From NCBI GenBank assembly GCA_015350385.1, contig WNKI01000001.1, positions 538,496-602,495 on the forward strand: 64,000 nt of DNA, read 5' to 3'. Origin of the DNA: Aculops lycopersici. Lineage: Eukaryota; Arthropoda; Arachnida; Trombidiformes; Eriophyidae. Shown in pieces: positions 18,494-31,300 of this stretch (position 1 is its first letter; the number at the start of each line of letters is the position of its first letter). The translations under genes were made by a program, and so were the position numbers. The notes beneath the pieces were generated by a model. That model had not been told where the DNA came from. It saw only the letters and a list, made by a program, of their open reading frames with translations, and did not search any database.

Positions 18494-20549
18494 ATGAATG
18501 GCAATTATCGGCACCACAGTCACCATCATCACTACCTGATGACGGCGGCAACGCATCAAGCAACGCCACAGCAAATGGAACAGCAAGCCAATCAGAACCA
18601 CGAAGACCATCACTTAAATGGCCTGCCACAAACTGGAAGCCAGGTGGATCAGCTCGCCGACCAAGAGCAGCGGCAATTGCATTTGCAACAATCGGCCAAG
18701 ACCACGGCCACCGAGCCATCAAGTCGGCACATGCAACAGCAACAAACGCAAATTCCGTCAAGCTTTGCCGCCAAACTTAGCAGGCAGTTTGATGGGCTCA
18801 TGAGCAACCTCACAGGTAATCAGCAGGCGAGACGCTTGACGGTTGGTCACAAACAGCAACAGCAACAACAAGTAGCCGGGCGCCATACGATTGGGTTGCC
18901 TGGAATGGATGCGAGCGGCAAGAGTCAGCAGCAAGTGCCACCTGTTCCCTCGAGACCCGCGCGCCACCAGCAAATAAACTATCTTAATAACAATAACAAC
19001 CACCTAAGTGAGCCAACAAAGCAGCAACAATATTACTCATCAAATCAGCAGCAAGACATTAGAAGGGGCCGCGGCGCAAGTGTAACAGATCAACAGTTGG
19101 CCGCGGACTTTGAGACGCACCAAGACCAATATGCTAGTCAGCTGAGGAGCCGAACAAACGATCACTTTAGTCAGATGCAACGAGAGCATCAGAAGCAGCA
19201 ACAGGTGGCCCCCAAGTATCAAGCGCCCAATATCAGCAACAAGCCTTCCTCGTCCTCCTCGAACCCAGACTCAAACCAATCCAACTCTTCACCGGCGCCC
19301 ATCACCGCCTTGAGACCCACTTCCGGCTCAACAAGTGGCCAACAGGGCGAGAGCAACTCGCCGCGGCCGCTTCATGTCAACTTCAATCGTGGCGGCGGTT
19401 GCGGAAACGGGCAGGCGGCGGCCGATGATGACGAGGAGGAGGGTGATAGTCGAAAGAAGAAGTATTTGACGGCAAAGTATGGCCAGCAGCAGATGAATTT
19501 GATCAAGAAGCGACTCAAAATCGAGATGTGGCTCCACGAGCGACTGCAAGAGCTTGCAAAGGGAAGCAAATCGGAGGTGAGTAGCTGCAGTGGCGGCTGT
19601 CATAATGTCATCACAAGTCTCTTGGTTTGTATACTTAGTTTCTAGCTGATTAGATGTCATAAGCAATTGATTGGTGTTAACTGGTCATTTGGCTCGTCAA
19701 GGCTGACACTTGACCAGCGTAACGGTGATTGGTGGCGGTGGCAGTGGTCGCCAGGATCCTGGTAATATGACTGTTTATATGCAACTTTGCAATGGTGGCA
19801 AGTGACAAGACTAGACCAACTCGAGCCAAAAAATCCTTTGACTTTGACGTCAACTCAAACTTGAGGCGGGTGATTAGATTTTGCTCGCTCATCAACAGGT
19901 TTCTCGTTTGGACATTCAACTGACATTGCGTAACATGAGCAACTTGTGCACGCAAGAAACAGGGTTAACTCTCCTCCATTTCTTCTTGCAATTGATCATA
20001 TAACTCATAGCTCGCTTGTCGTTGTTGCTCTCGCTTGCGACATTTTGACTTGGTGTTTGGATTTATGCGATTGAATTTGCCGCAATGACATCCAATGTGA
20101 CCCTAAGCTAACCAACTAAATAACTAACTCTCCGCACTTCTACCCATTCCTCTATTCGAACTCCTCTTTCGTTGCTCTGCCGACACGCAGGACGAACTCG
20201 ACGAGATCGACATTGACTTAGACCAATTGCTCGACATGGACAACGACGACACTCGGCGCCATTGGCTCATGGTAGGTGATCTCTTCTAGGATTCTTTGCA
20301 AGTCAACTAACTCGTTGGTGGTCGCATTAAATCACCTCCAGTGCCGACCATTTGTACAACTAATCTAATCTAATCCAATCCAATCTAATCAAATGGTTAA
20401 AACTAACTATGTCCCCTCCGCTCCCCTCTTCTCTTCTCCTCAAAATTGATTGATGAAAATAGAAAACTCTCGCACCATTCGAGGATGTACCCGGCGAGCG
20501 AATGGACAAGTTCATCAGCGAAGTATTGGAGCAGTCCAAGTTGTTGTGA
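18494..20549 (+). CDS. PPP1R14: PPP1R14-type (CPI-17/PHI-1-like) protein phosphatase 1 inhibitor, three exons
   Basis: Joined exons are 18494-19576, 20191-20271 and 20463-20549, all meeting in phase 0: GAG/gtgagt, cacgcag/GAC, ATG/gtaggt, aaaatag/AAA. The product is 416 residues. The last 100 match the PHIN domain: KKKYLTAKYGQQQMNLIKKR (about 321-340), then EMWLHERLQELAKG, the acidic IDIDLDQLLDMDNDDTRR, and a C-terminal helix MDKFISEVLEQSKLL. Family members inhibit PP1/myosin phosphatase when a Thr is phosphorylated by PKC or ROCK. Thr326 in YLTAKY matches that site (VTVKY in CPI-17). Residues 1-300 are an unusual disordered Gln/Asn/His/Ser-rich extension, whereas vertebrate relatives total about 120-165 residues. 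The first in-frame ATG in exon 1 was used. It is the only supported gene for 40 kb. Confidence 0.85.
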
Positions 20550-20802
20550 TTAACTTTGAATAAGATTGTAAATCAAGCTTACAGCCACCTGGCTGCCACG
20601 GTCTTGGGAAGCGAGCAAATCCGAATTATATTCACATTCAAACGCAAACTCAAGGGACGAAAGGTGACAGTGGAACCTGCGCATCATCACTTCTACGTCA
20701 TTACTTCCATGTCTACCCAATCAACTCTCACAAGACTCATCGGCCTTTGGATTTGTTTCTGTTGCATGACACTAAGTCAGTGATCTCTTGAGGAGAAAGC
20801 AG

Positions 20803-20808
20803 AATAAA
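20803..20808 (+). terminator. AATAAA signal of the PPP1R14-like gene
   Basis: AATAAA lies about 255 nt after the stop codon at 20547-20549, giving a reasonable 3' UTR. The 75-codon ORF inside this UTR has no ATG start and is not taken as coding. Confidence 0.5.
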
Positions 20809-23800
20809 CTTTTAATTTTGACACCAGTTACCGTTAAAATTTAGTCTTATTCTTCAAAATGTGTTCCTTGGTTCTTTTTTCTTCATCATTCAGAAAAAGA
20901 TTTGGACCAAAGCTACATCTCGCTCGTTTTTTGCACTGGCTAGCTGGCGCCATCTTGAATGACGCAAAACAAACGTTCTGATGATTTCTGTGCTGAAACT
21001 AAATCGATGAACAGGTTTCTCGTGATTAGTCATACTTTCTAAATAATGGGATTAAATTTTCGCGTTCGTCAAGGGATATATTTTCGCCTGTTCGCTCAAT
21101 TGTATCATCAGATTTGAATCCTCATTGAGGTGTTCAAAATCAATTTTCAACCATAAGTAACCCCCACGCTTGAGGTTCTAACCGAGAGTCTTGTTGGTGT
21201 GGTTGGTTGTGACTACCAGTGCTGCTTTGCATGTTTGGGGTTCGAACCCCAATCCAGAAAAACCGCAAGTTCTCTTTGATTGATCAGACTGGCGTTGGCG
21301 AGTACAAGTGCAGGATGTAAAGGAGTGTGCAAATAAGATGACAGAGAGTGCGAGGCAACAGCCATCACTTTGACCACTCTAGTGGCAGAAGGTCATTTGA
21401 GACGCTATTCAATTGAGCCGTTAAATGTTACACTCGCTTTACATCGCAAAGTTGCTGTAGGACGTCGTCGGTCCGTGTTCCCGGCGATGCACTGTGATGG
21501 CCAGTAGATCGTCAAAGTGCTTGAGTAAAACACGAGAAACAGACCACTTCAAGTGAGCAAAAAAAGAGTAAATGAAACAGCCATGCCGATCAACCAATAG
21601 CTTGGATCGACCCTTTGTAAAATTAAACTTAAAGGGTAGACTATGCTGTTAGTCGATGACCATGGTCGACATCAACGCAGAGCTAATCAAACATGAACAA
21701 CGCAGGGAAAAGGGTAGGAAAAAGCGGGCGGCAGCTTCAAGTGATAGGTTGACTGAGGGAGATGTTAAACGAATAACTACTCATCACCCCAATCTACCTA
21801 TCCCCTGAAGTCTCGTCACTTTCACCGTTTCAATTGCACCGTTATTTTTTAGCGTTTGTTTTTTCAACTCAAACGGCCAGTCACTCTAACGAGTTGAGCA
21901 TCAGTAAAGTGACCATCACCTCGATTTCAACGAATCATTGAAGTGCACCTCACAGTCGCCAGATGGAACCCATGGGGAAATTGTATGTAGAACTTGAAAG
22001 AATCTTAACAGGTGGCGCCTGCGCAACCACTCATTGGGAGGCACTGAATTGGGACGAGTAATTTGATGCCAAATCGACTATCTGGTAAAACAATCTATAG
22101 AATTGAAAGTGGAATTGGCTCGGTGGGCGAGAGAGAGAGAGAGAGGCAGAGGAAAAAAGTCCGCTTGCTCGCCAGACGGACGTCAACTTTTTCTGGCGCT
22201 CGACCTCCACAAATGCAAACGGCATGAAGGTAACTTATACTCTGTGTATCTCAATCTACTTTTGCCCGAAAAAATTTGAGAGCTCCTTTTCGCTTGTTAT
22301 CTCTTGCTCGTGTCTCTTGGACGCTTGCGTGTTCAGCTTAAGAGGTATGACTGCCGCTCGGTGGGAAGCTTAAGTAACTTGATCGAGCGACAAATGCGCC
22401 CACTAGCTCAAGGCACTCGTTTTGCTGGCCACTTGACCATCTCTCTCCTCCTTCAGCTACATTTACTTACTCACTTATTTACTTACTTACTGACTCCTCA
22501 GACTATCACCTGCAACATCAGCTCAGGTATTTTGTCGTCCGAGTTGGACGTTTAAGATGTACAATATGATTAGCTGACAGGAGCACTAATTGAGATGCGA
22601 CTTCTTGAACTTCGCTCACCTGTTTGCTCGCCTGCCTATTCCTACACGCGACATGGAGTTTGGGGCAAGTAAAAGTCCAAGTCAAAAGATTGCGAGCGAG
22701 AAGGAGAAAAGCTAGCATATGCCATGAGCAGAATCCTCAGACTATCAGATGTAAATTCCAACGCTCAATGCCACTGGCGACCTCCAAGGTTAAGGGGCAA
22801 GGAAACTGATTCAGTTGACCAGCTCGCAGGAACGAACAATCAGGAGGAACAGCGAAGCAGCCCCGGAGAATCGAGCCTAAGTTTAATATCAAGTTTACCT
22901 GTAGCATTCGATAGGAAAACGGACCGGAGGCATCGGGCGCCGGAAGCAGAAGGATTCCGCTTTATCGATTCCGTTTGCTTAGGCCTGCGGCGTCGTAGAG
23001 TTCAAAGTTGTTGTTTTATTCAGATGTGTGCAAAAGTTCGCGGGCAATAAACTTTCTCCTTCTCTCTTTCTTTCAGGCTTCAAACTCGCAATTCGAGGGC
23101 CGAAAATCTCGCAAGTCTCACCTGCCGACCGCTTCAGTGGGGCCAGCGGCAATGGCATCGGATTTTCCACTGCAGGCTCACCTGCTGAACTTTGGGTGCG
23201 ATTGCAGTGCGTTTCTTTTGCTGGCCCCACAGATAGACCAGGCAAAAAAGCCTTAGCCATTGACAGGCGAACGGGCGGCAGGTAAATAATAATAATAACA
23301 ATGATCACCAGCACCACGACGATGAACTATGACGCCGACTGACCAACTGGCCGACCAAGCGGCTAACCGAATGAGCAACTGGGCAGCCCCACAGGTAGCA
23401 ATTATGTCTCTCGACTTGCTTCGGCTCATCTCGTGTGCTGCTCGCTTTGGCTGGCTCTCAAACCGGCTTCCATCTACCAAACAAACGCAGAATGATTCGC
23501 AGGAAAGTGAGACCAAATCTACTCGTTGCGCGAGTTCTTTGTTGTCTTCTTGATTCCATTCTATTCTGATATCCTTATGTTAAGAATAGAATAAGAGAGG
23601 TTGCGCTGCTGCTGCACGAGCTCCAGCACCAGAAGGAACCAGACCAACGAGAAAAAACAACCCCGAGTTCCGAAAGATGAAATGAACATTCTAACGCCAG
23701 AGTGTTACCTTTTCCTATTCTATCATTGGGCTCCTTCGTCGAAGTCGAACTCCTCCTTAATCTTAATTGAGCTTGGACTTCTATGATGGGAAACAATAAT

Positions 23801-24400
23801 AATTATCATCGTGATCAGCGTGTTTTATGATGATGATTATGAGATTGAATTCGCACAACAAAGAGAAACTCTAGCCGATTTCCGCTCTCTTCTCTGATTC
23901 TGGTTTCTACCTTTTGCATGCTCAGAGCTCTACTCAGTCCAGCCCCAACGTTGTAATGCAAATTCAAGTTCATGGCGGCGAAAGTCAATGATCTCGAGAG
24001 AAGGTCCATTGTTTGCTCACTGTTTCCTCGGTTACTGCAGTGGCAATGACCAATTAAGTCACCTGTTGCGAGGCGAGGCGCCTCACGCGCTGGTTCCCAT
24101 GCGAGCATTGTATTAATCGAACGACAGGTGAGAGGGAATCGATTGCTCGATCGCGTGTTGCTCCCGAAGAGCTCACGAGTGAGCGAGCGATTGATAGACC
24201 ATCAACAGGTTGCCTGGTTGGTGTTAATTAGGATATTGAACCACTTTTAGAATCCACGAAATTGAGAAGAGAATCATAAAGAATTGATTTTATGGAAGAA
24301 AAACCAACAATAGCACGCAATCTGGTGGTAAATCTGTCTGTTTTAGGCTTCTCAATCGATAGAAGTTTGCAGACTCTGAACCAACGGGGGCCACTCGAGC
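20809..24400. other. Non-coding region, first part of the 36-kb gene-poor stretch
   Basis: No convincing exon. It contains the 18-bp palindrome TTGGGGTTCGAACCCCAA (21235-21252), a (GA) run at 22129-22145, and AACAGGT/ACCTGTT sites at 21010, 22007, 22618, 24061 and 24204. The 14-mer AACAGGTTTCTCGT at 21010 also occurs at 19894 in the PPP1R14-like intron. Short ORFs here are chance openings in biased sequence. Confidence 0.45.
22129..22145. repeat. (GA)n microsatellite
   Basis: A perfect GA dinucleotide run. Similar runs occur at 10645-10662, 29867-29882, 35615-35635 and 46540-46558, almost all on the plus strand as GA rather than CT. Confidence 0.9.
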
Positions 24401-25330
24401 CTAACTGACTACCGGGTATCGAGGGTTGAGCCAGGTGTTGTTCTGAAATAATAAGTGCGTTGGAATACATACAAAATATATGGATTGGGTATGGAAAATA
24501 GTGGAGGCAATACGGTGTAAAAATCGTGCTTAGTTCCGGAATTATGCATCATGAGACGATATTGACCCATCAGAAGGGTTGTGTGCTTATTTTCGGAACC
24601 CTGCACTTCGTAAACTCGAGATAAGGTTCACCGACATGGTCTCCAACTTGCGCAGAGTTGGTCCGATTTTGGGATCTACTGCACGTTCAAGTCGCCCTCA
24701 GGCCCCTCGACCCTCTTACCACCTGGGTCGTGATGGAGCCCTAACGAGACTGCAGACAATCTGTGCTGCGCCCGATATCGATTGGGCAAGATGTGTGGAA
24801 TATGGCAAAGAAAACCGTGTTTAAGTGACATCAATATTGCAGAAGATATACACGATTGCAAGCATTTAAGGCAACCGGATGCTCAGAATCCATCTTCCAA
24901 GACGTTTGCATTGTTTATTTTCCTTCTAGCAATCATAACTTCGGAATTAGAGGTGACTTTTGGAAGCGGTTTGTTTTGCTATGTTCAACTTAACTCAGAG
25001 GATTGATCTAGTGCACATTTGATGGTGTCGACCTCCCCGAATAAGGAGCATCAGGTTTCGCGATGATTAGTGGTCGAGGTTCGTGCAAGCAACCTAGACG
25101 CCGAGTAGTTGTCAAAACTGAACACTTTCTGCTCTAATACTCTGCTAGTCTACTGCACCCTCCACCGAAACATTGGGACGTAAGTGGACGCCGATATGCA
25201 CATTATCATTCAGGGGCCCCAAATCCACCTTTTTGGGCATAACTTTTGAATCAATGATTATTTTAGGTTGCGGTTTTTTGGATTGTGACATTCACATCAC
25301 CACGCATCTATCTAGTTGATTTTTGAGTGC
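24401..25330. other. Segment of less repetitive composition, unidentified
   Basis: This block has fewer CAAC/GAGA/GCCGCC low-complexity tracts than its flanks. It holds a short open stretch near 24620-24810 that I cannot match to any family, and a GGGGCCCC palindrome near 25214. It might be an old insertion, but no terminal repeats, target duplications or transposase motifs were seen. Confidence 0.2.
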
Positions 25331-28300
25331 TTTTGTTCATCAAAAGTATCAATAATTGCACCTTCATCTCCAATACACAATTCTGAATCAAGCTACCGCT
25401 ATCGCCTAGAGGGTCATGAACTTCAGTTCCTTCGATGGCTAATCAACTCTATTCTTTGCATCTGGCAGTGTTCTTTTGTTGGTTTTTCCCTGAGCTCGAT
25501 TGTGCTCACTTCCATTCAGCCGGTAGGTTTTGTCGGGTAGCTTACTTCGCAAACAGGAAATCAACTAACCGAAACCACAAGTCATCGCGAGACTACCGAA
25601 GAACACGCCCATCGCCGGGGTGACACTCGAAGTGGAGCGGTGAGAGGTGGTCAATGAATGTGGTGGTGGCGGTGCTAGAAGGAAAGAGAGAGATAGAGAA
25701 GCCAAGTGAAGTGAAGCGACAACTTGACGATCGTTGGCGCCACAAGTTTTGGTCCATTACCTCATCGTCACGTTAATTGCAGGTTTGTCCGTGTGTTAGG
25801 TTCCTCTTGTGGTGGTTACCATTGAAGTGACATTGACACCAACTTTTCTAGTCGTTGTCGCTGCTGACCAGAGCAAGTAAATATTAGTTTTTTCCTCTAA
25901 ATGTCACGCCTCCTAAATTTCTCCAACTCAACTTCCTCTCTCTCGCTTTTCCCTTCTGTGGTGCCGCAAAGAAGCGCCAATCTGACACAGAAAAAGCGGC
26001 ACCAAAGAGGGACGAAACTCGCCGTGGTTGCCGCCGAAGTCAACAATGGCAACTTGCTCGCAATGAACTAGCCTAGTGGCCAGAGAGACTAGCTCAGTAA
26101 GTTGCGCAACTCACTGGCTGGCCGACGAAATGACCATGTGAAGTTGCCGCCAATGAGTTTAGTTTTCCATCTTCTACCCTCCAACTTGCAACTTGCAACC
26201 GCTGCCACCGCCGCCACCAGTTGCTGTGGGAGCCGAAATTATGATATGATTTTTCTTATATTTTCATTGCAACAGTGGAAGTCTCAAGCGGGTAGCAATG
26301 GCAACAATTGGGAAACAGTCCCACAAAGTGTGTGGCCGCCGCCGACCACAATGTTGTGTTCAATGATAGCGCATAACGACTAGATTGTTGGCCAGTCAAG
26401 AGCCTCGAGGCTTCCGAAGCCAACTCAAGTGGATTGCGGCGCGTCAATTGAATCCTCGGGCGGCTCTCGTAGGCCGACATAATGACAGCGACGATGAGTA
26501 CGGCGAGTCGAAGTGCCAACCAACTTGACGGACACCTGTGAGCGAGTCGGGCCGACCAATCGACGCAAACTCAATGTTTAGTCCAGCGAGCGGAGAAATC
26601 ACAGCTCGCCACTCAATTTGATTATCATTCAGGTGGAGCAAACGTAATTGCGCGTCCCTAAGCACCATTCAATTACACCTCAATTCATCCGATCAGTCTA
26701 GTTGCGTTGCGTTTAATGCTTCCACTTGGTCGCGTTTCATCGAAATTTGCAGCTCCAACTTTCTGCTCTCGCTTCGCGGGGACGATGAGCTCCAAAATTT
26801 AAACGGAATTCCTATTATCATTACTATTTCTGTTATTGAGTGACGCAACTATGACTCTGGACTCGAAGTCGAAGTTGAAGCTGAAGCTCAGGAGTAAAGA
26901 GGCAGAAAAACGTCCGCCCACTCGACTGGCTGCTCATCTCACTGCAGTCCACTTCACCTATTCAAATCGGGTCTACTCCAGCCTCAAGTGGGCCAGAATA
27001 AATGAAGGTCACTCTCAACTATTAGTTTAGTTTAGTTTAGTTGGCGTTTTCCTCTTTGTCTGTGGCGAAGAGACAACCGAGCGACTTGCTGATGAAATTA
27101 TCACAATTTTGCTGCTGTTGCCTAACAACACGAGCAACAGAATAGAGATACAAAGAGACAATGCAAACTTTACTTTTCATCGCATCTCTTTGCTGATAAT
27201 TTGGGTGTCGCTTGTTATCAGACGTCGAGTGTCGTAATTGTGCTCCCTCTTTGTATGTTGCAAATCCGTCATAATTTTCCACCTGGAAAACAACTTGTCA
27301 AGTGGCGAATATCGAGAGACACGCAACGACGAGGAGGCAAACCAAACAGCAGCTGCTCGGTGCATTGAGTTGCTTGTTCGGGCAACATGTTGAGACGACC
27401 TGCTGCCACTCGCTGCCCGGCAACCACTTGTCGACTTCCGGTTTGCTCAGTTTGCCCACCATTCACTATAAGCGCCCGCATGACACGCGCACTTTTATAG
27501 TTTAATTCTAATGAGTTTCCTCCTAAATGATCATTCATCAACTCGACTCTCTATATGCGGGCCTCGGGTAACCTGGCTTGGAAACTCTGGGGTGGCCCCT
27601 AGGTGGCGCCGCGAGTTCAGCGCCTCCATTGGATTCCACAGGAAGAGGGAGAGAGAGAGCAATAAGTAAAGAGAATCCAATGGGTCGGAAGCGGACGGCA
27701 GCCACATGTTGCTCCGGTGGGCGTTTGTCGCGGGCGATGTGGTTGCGCCAACTGGCCTCATGCTCCAATGAATCCTTTCTGCTGTGAACCAACTTTTTGC
27801 TTGTAAAGTTGGATTCTGGAGGAAGTTACTACCAATTGGTTCGTGTTCTTTTCCTTCTCTTTCTGGGGCGCTTTTTCCGACACCAATAGGGATAGAAGTC
27901 GACGTCGACGATGATGTTCAAGTTGAAGATGATGGTGATGGTGACGGCGACGAGAATGAGGATAATAATGATGAAAAAACAACAAAGACAGGCGAGAGTA
28001 GAAAATGCCACTGAATGAGCAGCAAGCGAGAAAGCAGAAGGTGAGATGAGCGCGACAATTACGCTTCACTTGACTCGACGTGGCCGCTTCTTTTCCTGGT
28101 GTTTGGGGTGAGAATCGAATGAAAAAACATGGACGGCGCAAATTTGACTACACAACAACACATTTGCAACTTACCTGGCCTCCGATTCACCAAATTCGAC
28201 ATCCAATTCCATGTCCAAGTTCAAGAAGTAACAAGGAGCTCGAGCCTCCGTTAAGTTGTCGCCCTTCCACTTGGCTGACTTTTGTTCGTTGGATCCATTG

Positions 28301-31300
28301 GTGAGCCGCATTCATCATTCATTACATTCAAGGCAATGCACACAAAGACTAGTCTCGGTTATGCTTACGGTGATACAGTTAAAGTAAAGTAGATCAGTCG
28401 CGGTGGCGGCGGCGACGACAACTCTGACTAACGCGATCCTCGGGCTCAAGGTAACGTCGGTGGCGCGCAAAGGTTTCAAGAGCAAGAGAATGGAACTGGG
28501 GAATGGAAAGCGGAGAATCAGAGTGAGTAACGAGCGAAAAGGTGGATTCGTCACGCAAATACAACACTAAAAGCGACCACGACGACGACGACGACAACAA
28601 CATCATGGGCAAACCGACTGACCACACGAGCAACAAATGGAAACTCGTGTTAGTGATTTCCATAAGCCATTCCATTATTACGGTCACATCTTATTGTTGT
28701 TGTTGTTGCTCCTATTGGTTGTTAGTGTAGCAGCCACGCACTGGCTTGCCTTTATGCTTTCTTTTGCCGCTGCCGCCCGATGCATTGATACACTGGCACT
28801 CTGGTGCGCAGGTAAAAAGGCAGCGCAAATCGCATCGAACTTGGCGATGTCGCCGCCGGAGCCTCAAGTTGTTGCCGCTGGTGTCATTATTGGTCACTCT
28901 CACAACGCCGCTTGTCGTTCTGGCTAGCCGCTAGCCACACTGTCGACCACTCAGCCAGTCGGGCCCATGAAAACCGAAACTCGACATCATCGACATTCGG
29001 AGACAAGCATACATTCGGATGTTCACGCTTCTCCTCCGCTTTCAGTATCAATATCCGAGTTCACGCTCCAAGATTCACTATTTGGCTTTGGCTTTGGCTT
29101 TAGTTAAAACCAAACCAAAGAAACATGCACACTGTAAGTGCAGTCAGCTGGCCGCCAAACGAGCGCCGCCGCCACCGGTTGTCGCCCGTTAATTTGTTAA
29201 TTTGTTCCAGCACATATATCGATGGGTTCGAAATTCGAATCAATCGCCAGTCTCTCTGGTTTTCAGAGTTTGCATAAAAGTAAGCCTAATTCTTACCATC
29301 TGTAAAGAGATGGCGCCTCGTCAGTTCAGTGTGCCATTTAATGTTTGCTGTTTCCAATTTCCCACCTCAAAAACTCGACTCCATCTCGACCGCGCGGCTA
29401 TCCAGCCGAATGATTGAACAGGCGAAAAGTCGAGTGATATGAATATTCAATGACTTTGGCGGAAACGTCATTGAATAATCGGGAGAGAGGAAGAAAAAAT
29501 TCAATTATTTAAAGGGAAAAATCCACTCACTTGATTACATATTCACAATTTCAGGTGCACAATTTCATTTGGAAACCCCAGACATCCAAAGCTACGGGTG
29601 GCAAGCGGAAGCTCCCTCTGCTTTGACCAACCTGTTGACTCGTCTTTGTGTTTGAGTTTAAAATCGAATCAACTGGTGGCCATGAAACTCGAAACGCCAA
29701 CAGTCTGGCCCACTTGTTGCACACAGGTACCAAAATAAAAAGTTTCGTCCGAGGTGAAGTTCATGCAACAAGCTCAAGCATCGAGCATATTCTTCGGCCG
29801 CCGGATGGGCAACATTCGCGGAGGAATGTCGAGAGGCCGAGGAGGTTGTTGGCGAGAAGCGAGAGCGAGAGAGAGAGAGAGAAGCGGGCAACGCAACAAG
29901 CAGCCGTAATGTTATTATTATTATGACTATTCTTTTGCCTCCTACTTGTTGATTTTGTTTCAAATTTTATTGCGACTCAAGCAACTAAACTAAAGAGAAA
30001 CTAACGAGGAGAGAGACGAGTTGGCAAAGTCTCTTGGTCGTCGTTTATTGCACAAAATCGTTCACTTAACGTCTGGTGTTTTGTTGTTGTTATGCTTGCT
30101 GCTACTGCTGCTTCTTTTGCTGCCATTTCTCAAGTTCAACTAGATGACCACTAACCTGGACGCATTTCTCCTTGCGAGCCATTTCAAAATTTTAACGTGC
30201 TTTTCGCGCCTCCACTCCACGAGCGCCACGCAACACCATCCAAAGACCAAAGATTACTCCACCTGAATGCTATTCGAATTTCAGTTTCAGGTGAAGTAAA
30301 GAATTCCAATCTAGCAAACGTTTAGTGTTTAGTCATGTTGCTGTTGCAACATTTTACTTTGGAATCTCTCTTCGGTAGTGTGGAGTAAAAGTTTGTGCAT
30401 TCAATTTAGAGTCGCGTCGCGGCTTGGAGAGTCGGTGGCCGCAAATTATGGGCAAATTATTAATTGAGAATTGAACAGAGTCAGTGGCGCGCATTCAAAG
30501 TGACGAGGCAGCGTCCAAAGAGGGAGCAGCAATGAGAAAAATGTTGCCGAGTCAAATGAGCCAACAAGTGGCAAAATTGCAAACGATGTGAGCAAATCGA
30601 TCCGATTGTTTAACACACTAGACTCACTCCTAAAGTTAGAGAAAGAGAGAGAAACCGGCGATCAGGTAAATTTTACCTTTTGATTGATTTCGCCCCAATC
30701 GACGGCGTCGGCGACTCTAACTTGACTCGCGGCCGCGGCGGCGGCGAATCGGCCGGCCAAACCGATCGACTGCAAAGACGATTGATGGTTACCTGCGGTG
30801 GCAATAACAATAGCCGCTCGATGAAATGGCCATCGAGCAGCTTAGCCTTTACTGCTGCCACCACCACTACTACGACTGCTGCTTAGCTCTTTTTAGCTCG
30901 CGCAATTCCATTTAGCCATTTAGTCAGCTAGCCGAACAGCCGAACAGCCGGACACCAAACTCCCAACGCAGCGCCGCGGCGAGATGACGACGGCCTCGAA
31001 AAGACGCAACAATCGCCATTATTAAGTAACAATAAATCACCAACCAATCATTCGCTAAGTAGAATTGGGGTTGTCGATCTTGTGCTACGCCACTCCACTT
31101 TCGGTATCCAACGCATCGCATGGGGATTGTACCGCCACGGCCGCCGCCGCGCGGCAACAAGTGGTCGACGACGATGCCGCCGCTGCTCTTACCTGAGGTT
31201 GACCAATTCTTCCAGGTGAAACTAGAAGAATTCCATTGGTCTTCATTTTCATTTTCGTCGTCATCGTGGCGTTTGTTGTTCGCTAGCTCCGTGTGGCTCC

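Noticed and set aside
20556..20783. 75-codon ORF after the PPP1R14-like gene
   Set aside because: It has no ATG start and lies in the 3' UTR before the AATAAA at 20803.
21181..21260. tRNA or tRNA-derived SINE suggested by GGGGTTCGAACCCC
   Set aside because: The T-arm pairs with one mismatch, the A-box is poor and no acceptor or anticodon stem could be folded. It may be only an 18-bp palindrome.
24609..24824. Open stretch of about 70 codons in a less repetitive block, possible exon or transposon remnant
   Set aside because: No splice sites in agreement, no recognisable domain and no repeats at its ends.
27758..28141. Acidic or His-rich ORFs on both strands around the GAY repeat
   Set aside because: They are products of a simple repeat read in several frames, not genes.
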